Assembly: GCA_945929965.1 (NCBI GenBank)
Contig: CAMEOT010000001.1
Span: 1-64,000, forward strand
Direction: 5' to 3'
Length of the DNA: 64,000 nt
Source of the DNA: an uncultured Lachnospiraceae bacterium
GTDB lineage: Bacteria; Bacillota; Clostridia; Lachnospirales; Lachnospiraceae
Shown here: positions 54,226 through 63,458 of the stretch, one piece after another
Layout of the letters: the number at the start of each line of letters is the position of its first letter
How positions within the stretch are numbered: position 1 is the first letter of the stretch
Notes under the pieces: generated by a model
The model's database searches: none
The model's input: only the letters and a program-made list of their open reading frames with translations
Told to the model about the DNA's origin: nothing
Translations under genes and position numbers: made by a program

Positions 54226-54262
54226 AAGAGGCTTTTCAGATAATCTGGAGAGCCTTTTTATA
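54226..54262 (+). terminator. Terminator-like hairpin
   Basis: AGAGGCTTTTCAGATAATCTGGAGAGCCTTTTTAT. Confidence 0.6.
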
Positions 54263-54520
54263 TTTTTAGAAACGTTAAGTTATTATTTTGTTCTTGTGTC
54301 TATAAATATTATAATGTCTATACTTCATGTAGTTGTACATTTAAGGCAATGAATACACATCTTAGGTAATGTCTATGAACCATTTTTTCAACACCTCAAT
54401 ATAGAAAATATAATTTATTTTTGAAAGGAACATTTTATGGAAAGCAAATCACAGACATTAGTTTGGCTGTAGTGTTTTTTATCAACATGTGTTAGACTAC
54501 TGTTATACAAAATCGGAATT

Positions 54521-54991
54521 GTGGAGGATGTGGGTATTATAAAAAAAGTTAAATTGATATGTACAATTGTCGTTAGTGTACTATTTATTTCTATAGCGGG
54601 CTTTATGTTCTCCATCCCTGTTGTCAATGACTGCGTTGCGAATAAAACGGCGAAGTATGTCGAAAGAATAGAATTACCAAACAATACGCATTATATTGAA
54701 ACATTTGCAAAAGCGGGAAAATTAATCGGCAATGGAAACGGTATGCAGTATATCGGTGGGATATTGATTAAAAGCGAATTATCATTGCAAGAGCTGAAAT
54801 CGTATTATTCTCAATATGCAACAAATGACTGGGAGTGTATAGTGGAAAAGCAGACAGACAAGCAGATATCGTTTATTGAACATGGGACTATTTCGTTTAA
54901 TAGTGACATAAACGGCGATAACTATTATGTGGTATATTCATGGAGAAGTACTAATTCGATTTTTAGTGAATTGGATTTAAGGGGGCACTAA
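54521..54991 (+). CDS. Hypothetical membrane-anchored protein
   Basis: 156 aa with one N-terminal TM segment; GTG/ATG starts and SD-like GGAGG nearby. Confidence 0.6.
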   Translation: MEDVGIIKKVKLICTIVVSVLFISIAGFMFSIPVVNDCVANKTAKYVERIELPNNTHYIETFAKAGKLIGNGNGMQYIGGILIKSELSLQELKSYYSQYATNDWECIVEKQTDKQISFIEHGTISFNSDINGDNYYVVYSWRSTNSIFSELDLRGH

Positions 54992-55036
54992 GCAGAGTAA
55001 ATCGACAAATTCAAGTTTGTAACGGAGGTATTTGCT

Positions 55037-55183
55037 ATGAAAGGAATTAAGATTGAGTTATTGGGGATTGCAACAATACTTTTAGGAATTGCTGTGACAA
55101 CAAATAATTTCTTTGGATATGTCCTAGGTTTTCTTGGATTTGGCATCGCTGTAGCTGGCTGTTTTCTAAAAGATAAGCACTAA
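55037..55183 (+). CDS. Small membrane protein, 48 aa (absent from ORF track)
   Basis: SD ACGGAGG then MKGIKIELLGIATILLGIAVTTNNFFGYVLGFLGFGIAVAGCFLKDKH*. Confidence 0.65.
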   Translation: MKGIKIELLGIATILLGIAVTTNNFFGYVLGFLGFGIAVAGCFLKDKH

Positions 55184-55211
55184 TAACTTCAAGTTTGTCA
55201 ATTACAGGTGA

Positions 55212-55256
55212 CATTGAAAGAGACAGCCCATTCAAGGTGCTGGCTCTTTCAAAAAT
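55212..55256 (+). terminator. Rho-independent terminator
   Basis: GAAAGAGACAGC...GCTGGCTCTTTCAAAAATT. Confidence 0.7.
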
Positions 55257-55446
55257 TCCATTCTAATAAATTGCACGACAACTTATCAAAAAATAAGCTT
55301 CCCATTAGCAAAAAATGAATAGAAAATGTATAAGAGTAGCAAAAACGAATAATTATAAGGGATTATGCATTAGACACACATTTGTAAAAAGGGAGTTATA
55401 TTTTTAAAGTATTTATAGGTATTTTTTATTTTTTACCTATTATTTT

Positions 55447-55480
55447 AAAAACCAGACAGCGATCGCTCACCATCCGGTCT
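55447..55480 (-). terminator. Rho-independent terminator (copy 2 of the 47417-47450 sequence)
   Basis: AAAAACCAGACAGCGATCGCTCACCATCCGGTCT; two differences from copy 1. Confidence 0.75.
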
Positions 55481-55584
55481 TTACTATCCTATCTTTCTTA
55501 CTGTCTGTCCGCAAGTTTTATGGTTTTCATCAGTGTATTCTCCAGCACACCTGCCGGACAGTCATCGCTATCCGGCTTAACTTT

Positions 55585-56406
55585 TTACAGCAATGTATTC
55601 AGATCCACCAGGGTTCCGCCCTCGATCTCCACGCACTTGTCACTGTTCAACTGCAGCCATACGCTGCAGGCATTGGGGTTATATACCTTTTCGTAATCCG
55701 CAGAGAACTGTAAACGTTTCGCTGCATCCATATAATCAATGATCTCAATATTGGTGGCGTACCAGATGTCGTCTCTGCCGCCCATATATTTGCAGAAGTT
55801 CTCGATCACATCCCAGTTGTCATTATTATCGAACTCGTAGCTGTGTCCCCAGACATACATCAGCTTCAGGTACTGGCTCTTCTTGAAATCAGCAAAAAAT
55901 TCCGCATACTCCATCAGCTTCGGGTCATTATGATGGCAGGTAGCATGCCACTCCAACGGATCCTTCGGCAGTGCAAAATCCGGAACCGTCTCTACCACTC
56001 TGGCATAAGCCACGCCCAGCTGACGATACAGCTGCTTGATCTCCTCGCTGTAAGAACCGTTGGGATACGCATGTCCCCTGACGATCTGCCCCGTCCATTT
56101 TTCCAGGCCTTTCCGATCCTCCAGTAGTTCCTGTGCCACTTCCACTAACGGACATCTCTCGATGGTGGGGTGGGTCATGGTATGGGTTGCGATCTCATGT
56201 CCCGCATACAGCCCTTTCATTTCTTCAAAAGTCATGCGGGGGCGTTCTCCCACCAGCCCATAATTCAGATTAAACGTTCCCTTGATACCATATTTATTAA
56301 AAATGTCGATCAGGCGTCTGTCCTGTACCTTACCGTCATCATAACTCATCGTCAATGCTTTGGCTTTTCCGCCGGGAAAACAAGTATATACTTTCATCTT
56401 TTCCAT
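55585..56406 (-). CDS. Polysaccharide deacetylase family protein
   Basis: LTMSYDDGKVQDRRLIDIFNKYGIKGTFNLNYG, EIATHTMTHPTI (NodB motifs). Confidence 0.92.
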   Translation of the reverse strand: MEKMKVYTCFPGGKAKALTMSYDDGKVQDRRLIDIFNKYGIKGTFNLNYGLVGERPRMTFEEMKGLYAGHEIATHTMTHPTIERCPLVEVAQELLEDRKGLEKWTGQIVRGHAYPNGSYSEEIKQLYRQLGVAYARVVETVPDFALPKDPLEWHATCHHNDPKLMEYAEFFADFKKSQYLKLMYVWGHSYEFDNNDNWDVIENFCKYMGGRDDIWYATNIEIIDYMDAAKRLQFSADYEKVYNPNACSVWLQLNSDKCVEIEGGTLVDLNTLL

Positions 56407-56625
56407 CCTTTTCTACTGTAATTTCTATTGTGGTTTAAAAAATATGGTGATTTTCAACCCACATGTTTTCATCATATTACGACTGGAACAATTTTGCAAC
56501 TGATAAGAATCCGGCATTAACCCTCTTTATCGTGCAAAACTTTCCATTGCCTTCCTTTCATTCATCCTTTAATATAGTAAAGTATACAACCAATAAACGA
56601 ATTACAATGAGAAGGGAGCATATTT

Positions 56626-57657
56626 ATGAAAAAATTCAACTCCTTCCGTAATCGCCAGAACGGCTTTGAAGATTTAGGTTCCGGCACCGCGGAAGCAGCA
56701 AAAACGAAGAAAAGCTGGTGGAAAGTCCCCGGCATCATTCTTGTGATTCTGGTAATCGCGATTTTTACTTTTAATTCCACTTACCAGATCCGTGAACAGG
56801 AGCAGGCGGTTCTGATCACTTTAGGTCAAGCCAAAGCGGTAACGGATCCCGGACTTCATTTTAAGATACCGTTCATCCAACAGGTTCGCAAAGTAAATAC
56901 CACCATTCAGGGATTTTCCCTTGGATATGATTTAGATTCCAATTCTTCGGAAACCGATGATTCTCTCATGATCACTTCCGACTATAATTTTGTCAACGTC
57001 GATTTCTTCGTAGAGTATCGTTTCAGTGACCCGGTAAAAGCAGTCTATGCTTCCAAAGATCCCGTGCTGATCCTGCGTAACATCAGCCAGAGCTGTATTC
57101 GTACCGTGATCGGCAGTTATCCGGTGGACGATGTCCTGACTACCGGAAAAAATGAAATTCAGGCCGCCATCAAAGAAATGATTCTGGAGCGTCTGAGCGA
57201 ACAGGATATCGGTATCCAACTGGTAAATATCACGATCCAGGATTCCGAGCCGCCTACCTCCGAAGTCATGGAAGCTTTCAAGGCTGTGGAAACCGCCAAG
57301 CAGGGGAAAGAAACCGCTCTGAACAATGCCAATAAATACCGCAATGAACAGCTTCCTCTGGCGCAGGCACAGGCAGACGGTATCATTAAGGACGCCGAAG
57401 CACAAAAGACCGAGCGCATCAATGAGGCTACTGCACAGGTTGCACGTTTTAACGCTATGTACGAGGAATATATCAAGAACCCGGCCGTCACCAAACAGCG
57501 TATGTTCTACGAGACCATGGAAGAAGTCCTGCCGGATCTCAAGGTAGTCATCGAAAGCCCCAACGGCAATACACAGACCTTCTACCCTTTGGAATCTTTC
57601 ACAGGTACGACAACCGGTTCTTCCACGGAAAACAGTACCTCTGAAACCGCACAATAA
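56626..57657 (+). CDS. hflK: Prohibitin/SPFH protein HflK-like
   Basis: TM segment then YQIREQEQAVLITLGQAKAVTDPGLHFKIPFIQQVRKVNT. Confidence 0.9.
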   Translation: MKKFNSFRNRQNGFEDLGSGTAEAAKTKKSWWKVPGIILVILVIAIFTFNSTYQIREQEQAVLITLGQAKAVTDPGLHFKIPFIQQVRKVNTTIQGFSLGYDLDSNSSETDDSLMITSDYNFVNVDFFVEYRFSDPVKAVYASKDPVLILRNISQSCIRTVIGSYPVDDVLTTGKNEIQAAIKEMILERLSEQDIGIQLVNITIQDSEPPTSEVMEAFKAVETAKQGKETALNNANKYRNEQLPLAQAQADGIIKDAEAQKTERINEATAQVARFNAMYEEYIKNPAVTKQRMFYETMEEVLPDLKVVIESPNGNTQTFYPLESFTGTTTGSSTENSTSETAQ

Positions 57658-57688
57658 TCATTGTCTACAGAAAGGCAGTTTTAATAAT

Positions 57689-58558
57689 ATGAAAAAATTA
57701 AAAAATATATCTCTGATTCTATTGGTACTGGTGCTGCTGATCATCGGATCCTCCAGCATTGTCGTTACCAACGAAAACGAATACAGTCTGATCCGACAGT
57801 TCGGTAAAGTAGACCATGTAGTGAGTACCGCAGGTGTTACCTTTAAGGTTCCTTTTGTACAGAGCGTCGATAAGCTCCCAAAGGAGATCCTGCTCTATGA
57901 TCTGTCTTCCTCCGATGTCATCACCAGCGATAAGAAGACTATGATCTGCGACAGCTACATTTTATGGCGGATTAATGATCCTCTGAAGTTCGCCCAGACG
58001 CTGAATTCTTCCATCTCCAACGCGGAGAGCCGTCTGGACACCATTGTATATAACTCTACGAAAAATATTATCAGCAGCACGACCCAGAATGATGTGATCT
58101 CCGGTCGTGACGGAGAACTGGCTGCTGCCATCATGAACAACATCGGAAACACCACCGAACAATACGGTATTGAGCTGCTTTCTTTTGAAACCAAACAGCT
58201 GGACCTGCCCAGTGACAACAAAGCTGCTGTGTACGAGCGTATGATCTCCGAACGCGAAAATATCTCTGCCACCTACACTGCTGAGGGAAGTTCCGAAGCA
58301 CAGAAGATTCGCAACACCACTGACAAGGAAGTCAATGTGCTCCTGTCGGAAGCCAATAAAAACGCGGAAATTCTCATTGCGGAGGGAGAAGCGGAATACA
58401 TGCGTATTCTGTCAGAGGCCTATGCCGATGAATCCAAGCAGGATTTCTATTCCTTCGTCAGAAGTCTGGATGCCCTGAAAGCTTCCATGACCGGTGATAA
58501 TAAAACCGTGATCCTGTCCCCGGACTCTCCGATCGCGCAGATTTTCTACGGAAGATAA
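57689..58558 (+). CDS. hflC: Prohibitin/SPFH protein HflC-like
   Basis: IVVTNENEYSLIRQFGKVDHVVSTAGVTFKVPFVQSVDKLPKEILLYDL; AEGEAEYMRILSEAY. Confidence 0.92.
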   Translation: MKKLKNISLILLVLVLLIIGSSSIVVTNENEYSLIRQFGKVDHVVSTAGVTFKVPFVQSVDKLPKEILLYDLSSSDVITSDKKTMICDSYILWRINDPLKFAQTLNSSISNAESRLDTIVYNSTKNIISSTTQNDVISGRDGELAAAIMNNIGNTTEQYGIELLSFETKQLDLPSDNKAAVYERMISERENISATYTAEGSSEAQKIRNTTDKEVNVLLSEANKNAEILIAEGEAEYMRILSEAYADESKQDFYSFVRSLDALKASMTGDNKTVILSPDSPIAQIFYGR

Positions 58559-58561
58559 CGT

Positions 58562-58607
58562 GAAAGCCGGCGTCTGCAATATTCTTGCAGGCACCGGCTT
58601 TTTTTAT
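58562..58607. terminator. Terminator between convergent hflC and aldo/keto reductase genes
   Basis: AAAGCCGG-CGTCTGC...GCAGGCA-CCGGCTTTTTTTAT. Confidence 0.85.
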
Positions 58608-59593
58608 GCCAGAATCTCTTCAATCTTACGTCTTTCTTCATCGCTGAAGGAGGTTGCATGTGCAATTCCAATATTATCCAGGATCTGTGAAGGCTTGGAA
58701 GCTCCAATCAGAACACTGGTAATATCCCCATCCCTTAAGATCCAGGACAGTGCCATCTGTGCCAGTGTCTGTCCTCTCTGGGCTGCCAGTTCATTCAGAG
58801 CACGTACTTTTGTAAGAGTCTCCTCGGATACGGCTGCTTCCTTCAGGAATCTGCCATCGGTACGGATACGGCTGTCCTCAGGGATTCCGTGGAGATAACG
58901 GTCAGTCAGAAGTCCCTGTGCCAGAGGGCTGAAAGTAATGATACCGATACCGTGGGCTGCCGCATAATCCTTCAATCCATCCTTTTCAATATCTCTTACA
59001 AACATGGAATATTTTCTCTGATTAATAATGAAAGGAGTACCCAGCTCCCTGAACAGTTCTGCTGCCGCAATGGTCTGCTCCTTATTATAATTGGAGATTC
59101 CCACGTACAATGCCTTACCGGATCTGACGATACCGTCCAGTGCCCGCACGGTCTCCTCCAACGGTGTATTGGGATCCGGTCTGTGATGATAATAAATATC
59201 CACGTAATCCAGTCCCATACGTTTCAAGCTCTGATCCAGGCTGGCTACGAGATACTTTTTGCTGCCCCAGTTACCGTAAGGTCCGGGCCACATATCATAT
59301 CCGGCTTTCGTGGAGATGACCAGCTCATCACGATACACACCCAGATCCTTTTTTAGGATACGGCCGAAATTCTCTTCTGCCGCACCGTATACCGGTCCGT
59401 AGTTGTTCGCCAGATCAAAATGGGTGATGCCATGGTCAAAAGCGGTATGACACATGTCCAGCATATTGTCGAAATTCCCATTGGATCCGAAATTGTGCCA
59501 TAATCCCAGAGAGACTGCCGGAAGCAGTAATCCGCTGTCACCGCAGCGATTATATTTCATTTCTTCATATCTTTTTTCATCTGCCTGATACAT
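58604..59593 (-). CDS. Aldo/keto reductase (YghZ-like)
   Basis: THFDLANNYGPVYGAAEENFGRIL, STKAGYDMWPGPYGNWGSKKYLVASLDQSLKRMGLDYVDIYYHHRPDP. Confidence 0.95.
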   Translation of the reverse strand: MYQADEKRYEEMKYNRCGDSGLLLPAVSLGLWHNFGSNGNFDNMLDMCHTAFDHGITHFDLANNYGPVYGAAEENFGRILKKDLGVYRDELVISTKAGYDMWPGPYGNWGSKKYLVASLDQSLKRMGLDYVDIYYHHRPDPNTPLEETVRALDGIVRSGKALYVGISNYNKEQTIAAAELFRELGTPFIINQRKYSMFVRDIEKDGLKDYAAAHGIGIITFSPLAQGLLTDRYLHGIPEDSRIRTDGRFLKEAAVSEETLTKVRALNELAAQRGQTLAQMALSWILRDGDITSVLIGASKPSQILDNIGIAHATSFSDEERRKIEEILA

Positions 59594-59776
59594 TTAAATA
59601 ACCTCCTTCTTTTCTATGCCCTGCAACATTTGTGCCTAAGGCACAAATTTGCGTGTGAAAAATGCATTTTCACACTAGCCTCCTTGTTTGAAATACCTAT
59701 TGTAGACACTATTATAAGTTTATTTTCATCCCGTTTCTATGCAAATTTTATAGAATAAAGTGCAATATCTTACGAA

Positions 59777-61147
59777 TTATCTCTTACGTCCCACGATCTT
59801 CAGACGGCTGAAAAACAGGTAATACACAATAAAAGCGATACTGGTCACCGTCCAGGTCAGCGGATAGCTGAATACAATGGTGAGAATATCATTTTTCAGA
59901 GGTACGGCTGTCAGAATCCACACCACACGCAGCACACAGATTCCAAGACAGCAGATGATCATGGGAAGCCAGCTGTCACCGATACCGCGCAGGGTGCCGG
60001 ATAAAATTTCAATGGCAATGTAGGTAAAATACGTAGGTACCAAAAAGTGCAGAATCTGCTCTCCGATCACTACCACCTGTGCATCCGTGGTAAACAGCTG
60101 ATAACAGATCGATGCATAATTATAGAGGATCACGGACAACAGTACAGTTGCTCCGGCTGTAATTCCCATACAGGTACGGACGCCCTTGTGTACACGGTCC
60201 ATTTTCCCCGCACCGTAATTCTGCCCTACAAAGGTGGTAATCGATATGCCAAAGGCATTGACGATCATCCAGAACAGGCTGTCGATCTTGCTGTAGGCCG
60301 TCCATGCCGCTACCGTATCCGTTCCCAGTGCATTCACGCTGGACTGGATCAGAATGTTGGACGAAGTATACATCACCGACTGCAGTCCTGCCGGAAGTCC
60401 GATCCGGATGATTCTACGGAACATTCTTCCGTCAAAGCGAATCTTTTTCAGTTCCAGACGATGCATGTCACGGGTACGCATCAATACCCACAATACCAAT
60501 ACGGCACTGAGTGCCTGTGACAGAATCGTCGCCAGTGCAGCTCCTGCCACACCCATGCGCAATACGATGACAAACAAAATATCCAGCACAATATTGGTCA
60601 GGCAGCTGGCGATTAGGAAATACAGTGGTCTCTTAGAATCACCCACGGCTCGCAGAATACCGGCGCCCATATTGTAGATCAGGTTCCCGATGACTCCCAG
60701 GAAATAGATCCGGATATAGGTCGTCGCCGGTCCTAAGATATCCTCGGGTGTAGCCATCATCCGCAGTGCCCAGGGTGCCGCCGTAATACCAAGGATCATC
60801 ACACCGACTCCGGCTGCCAGGCTGAAGGCAATGGAGGTGTGTACGGCATAGCCTACCATTTCGGCACGTTTTGCTCCGTAATACTGGGAGATGATAACTG
60901 TGGCTCCGCTGGACAATCCCACGAAGAATCCGACTAACAACTGGATCAGTGTGCCGGTACCGCCGCCTACTGCCGACAGGGCTTCTTTTCCGACAAAACG
61001 CCCTACGATCACGGCATCCGCCGCATTATATAATTGCTGAAAAAAAGTTCCGAATAAAATCGGGAAAAAGAACAGGAGCAGCTGTTGCCAGATGACTCCC
61101 GTTACGATCTTGTTCTCTTTCTGTATAGTATCTTCCATAGTTTCCAT
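59777..61147 (-). CDS. MATE family efflux transporter
   Basis: FFPILFGTFFQQLYNAADAVIVGRFVGKEALSAVGG and about 12 TM segments. Confidence 0.95.
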   Translation of the reverse strand: METMEDTIQKENKIVTGVIWQQLLLFFFPILFGTFFQQLYNAADAVIVGRFVGKEALSAVGGGTGTLIQLLVGFFVGLSSGATVIISQYYGAKRAEMVGYAVHTSIAFSLAAGVGVMILGITAAPWALRMMATPEDILGPATTYIRIYFLGVIGNLIYNMGAGILRAVGDSKRPLYFLIASCLTNIVLDILFVIVLRMGVAGAALATILSQALSAVLVLWVLMRTRDMHRLELKKIRFDGRMFRRIIRIGLPAGLQSVMYTSSNILIQSSVNALGTDTVAAWTAYSKIDSLFWMIVNAFGISITTFVGQNYGAGKMDRVHKGVRTCMGITAGATVLLSVILYNYASICYQLFTTDAQVVVIGEQILHFLVPTYFTYIAIEILSGTLRGIGDSWLPMIICCLGICVLRVVWILTAVPLKNDILTIVFSYPLTWTVTSIAFIVYYLFFSRLKIVGRKR

Positions 61148-61226
61148 ATCCTCTGTAATTCTGTGTTATTACGATGATAGTATCATTTCCACAGAACCTT
61201 TTCAAGAGGACAATCTTATCCACAGT

Positions 61227-61262
61227 TCAGGGCAGGAAAAACCCCGGGTGGTGGAAGCACCC
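61227..61262 (-). terminator. Rho-independent terminator downstream of amt
   Basis: Minus strand ACCCCGGGTGCTTCCACCACCCGGGGTTTTT. Confidence 0.85.
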
Positions 61263-61355
61263 GGGGTCCTTGTCTGCACCCGGATGAGTCGCAGCATCCG
61301 GGCACAGCACTCTGTATATACCAAATTGAGGGATTAGATAAAAGCTAAGTTAAAG

Positions 61356-63107
61356 TTATTCGACATCTTGTAATGCCGCAAAATCTTCTTCGCCGGTACG
61401 AACTTTTACTACCTTGTCTACGTTGTATACGAAGATCTTGCCATCACCGATATGTCCGGTGTACAGAGCCTTCTTGGCAGCCTCGATGACTGCGCTTACG
61501 GGAATCTTGCTGACAATAACTTCTACCTTAACCTTAGGCAGAAGGGTTGCATCCATCTCGACTCCACGATACATCTCGCCGGCACCCTTCTGGATACCAC
61601 AACCCATAACCTGTGTCATGGTCATACCGGTTACACCCAGATCATTCAGTGCCTTCTTCAGAGCCTCAAATCTTGCAAGCTTTGCAATAACAACTACTTT
61701 GTAGATACCGGTTGCAGGAATTGCTGCCGGAGTTGTCTCTACCTTCACTGCGGCATCCTTCATGGTGGCGGATGCTGCGTCATAATCACTTACGCCAAGG
61801 CTGGTGTTTTCATTTACCTCCATGGTCATAGTGTTGGAAATATCCATAATGCTGAAGCCTGCATATGCGGAAGGAAGACCATGCTCACAGGAATCCAGAC
61901 CAACGATCTCTTCTTCCTCAGATACACGTAAGCCTACAGTAGCCTTGATGATCAGGAATGCAATGGTAATGGTTACTGCAGTCCATGCTGCTACACTTAC
62001 AAAACCTAACAGTTGTAAACCAAGCTGCTTGAATCCACCGCCATAGAACAAACCTACAACACTGTCGTTGCCGGGTGCGGAAGTGGTTGCGAACAAACCG
62101 GTTGCAATGGTACCCCAGATACCGTTCAGGCAATGTACTGCAACTGCACCTACGGGATCATCAATATGAAGCTTGTAATCCAGAAGCCATACACCGAATA
62201 CTACCAGAAGTCCGGCTACCGCACCGATTACGATAGCACCGAAGCAATCAGTTACATCACAAGGAGCGGTAATAGCTACCAGACCTGCCAGAGATGCATT
62301 CAGACACATAGATACATCGGGCTTGCCATATTTGATCCAGGTAAATACCATACATACTACAGTTGCGATTGCGGGAGCTACGGTTGTGGTGAGGAATACG
62401 GAACCTAACTGCTCTACAGAAGTACAAGCTGCACCGTTGAATCCATACCAGCCAAGCCACAGAATGAATACACCAAGACATCCGATCGGAAGGTTATGTC
62501 CGGGGAATGCATTTACTTTTACGATCTTACCACTCTTATCCTTATCAAACTTACCGATACGGGGTCCTAACAGTTTTGCACCGATCAGTGCGGAAATACC
62601 ACCAACCATGTGGATTGCACAGGATCCTGCGAAATCATGGAAGCCAAGCTGTGCCAGCCAGCCGCCGCCCCAGATCCAGTGAGCTTCGATGGGATAAATC
62701 AAAGCGGAGATCACACCGGAATAAATACAGTAGGATAAGAACTTGGTTCTCTCTGCCATAGCACCGGATACGATGGTAGCTGTGGTAGCACAGAACACCA
62801 GGTTAAATACGAAATTTGAATAATCAAAATTGTCGTATGCGGTGAAGATGTCCAGACCGGGCTTACCGATCAGACCTACCATATCCTCACCAAGTAACAG
62901 TCCAAAGCCGATCAGAATAAATACTACAGTACCGATACAGAAATCCATCAGATTCTTCATCAGGATATTACCGGCATTCTTGGCTCTGGTAAATCCGGTC
63001 TCCACCATTGCGAATCCGGCCTGCATCCAGAACACCAAAGCCGCACCGATCAGAAACCAGACTGCAAATAATTGACCGTCTACTGCGCTTAAGATTTCTT
63101 CTGTCAT
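61356..63107 (-). CDS. amt: Ammonium transporter with C-terminal PII (GlnB/GlnK) domain
   Basis: Amt core WMQAGFAMVETGFTRAKNAGNILMKN...; C-term YKVVVIAKLARFEALKKALNDLGVTGMTMTQVMGCGIQKGAGEMYRGVEMD...TGHIGDGKIFVYNVDKVVKVRTGE. Confidence 0.96.
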   Translation of the reverse strand: MTEEILSAVDGQLFAVWFLIGAALVFWMQAGFAMVETGFTRAKNAGNILMKNLMDFCIGTVVFILIGFGLLLGEDMVGLIGKPGLDIFTAYDNFDYSNFVFNLVFCATTATIVSGAMAERTKFLSYCIYSGVISALIYPIEAHWIWGGGWLAQLGFHDFAGSCAIHMVGGISALIGAKLLGPRIGKFDKDKSGKIVKVNAFPGHNLPIGCLGVFILWLGWYGFNGAACTSVEQLGSVFLTTTVAPAIATVVCMVFTWIKYGKPDVSMCLNASLAGLVAITAPCDVTDCFGAIVIGAVAGLLVVFGVWLLDYKLHIDDPVGAVAVHCLNGIWGTIATGLFATTSAPGNDSVVGLFYGGGFKQLGLQLLGFVSVAAWTAVTITIAFLIIKATVGLRVSEEEEIVGLDSCEHGLPSAYAGFSIMDISNTMTMEVNENTSLGVSDYDAASATMKDAAVKVETTPAAIPATGIYKVVVIAKLARFEALKKALNDLGVTGMTMTQVMGCGIQKGAGEMYRGVEMDATLLPKVKVEVIVSKIPVSAVIEAAKKALYTGHIGDGKIFVYNVDKVVKVRTGEEDFAALQDVE

Positions 63108-63200
63108 AACATTTTCCTCCTCGTTTGCAAAAATAAATGCGATACTATGAGCCCTCCCTCGAAGCCCCATCGCATCGCATTTTTATCGCTATAACAAAAT

Positions 63201-63235
63201 AGGCACTACAGATATCTTCTGTAGCGCCTTTGCTA
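63201..63235 (-). promoter_or_regulatory. Leader hairpin upstream of amt, similar to the glnN leader
   Basis: RNA sense TAGC-AAAGGC-GCTA overlapping GGCGCTACAGA-AGATA-TCTGTAGTGCC followed by TATTTTGTT. Confidence 0.6.
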
Positions 63236-63242
63236 TGGTGAG

Positions 63243-63271
63243 AGTATAGCACCATGATTTTAGAGTGTCAA
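63243..63271 (-). promoter_or_regulatory. Sigma-A promoter of amt
   Basis: TTGACA-17 bp-TATACT on the minus strand. Confidence 0.85.
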
Positions 63272-63458
63272 CCCGTTTTTTATAATTTTTTATATTTTTT
63301 ACAGTTCAGCCATGAACATATCGAGAACCAAAATCATGCCAGCATGATTTTGTGAACGAATATGTTCATGTGATGAGCGCCGATTTATGAGCAAAGTCAG
63401 TCACGAGGTGACGGAAAGCGTGATAACGCGACTTTGCGAATGGTGCGGGCTGGACTGT

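Noticed and set aside
61263-61305. Second CCCGGATG hairpin next to the amt terminator as a separate element
   Set aside because: Likely part of a tandem terminator pair; no independent evidence of another function.
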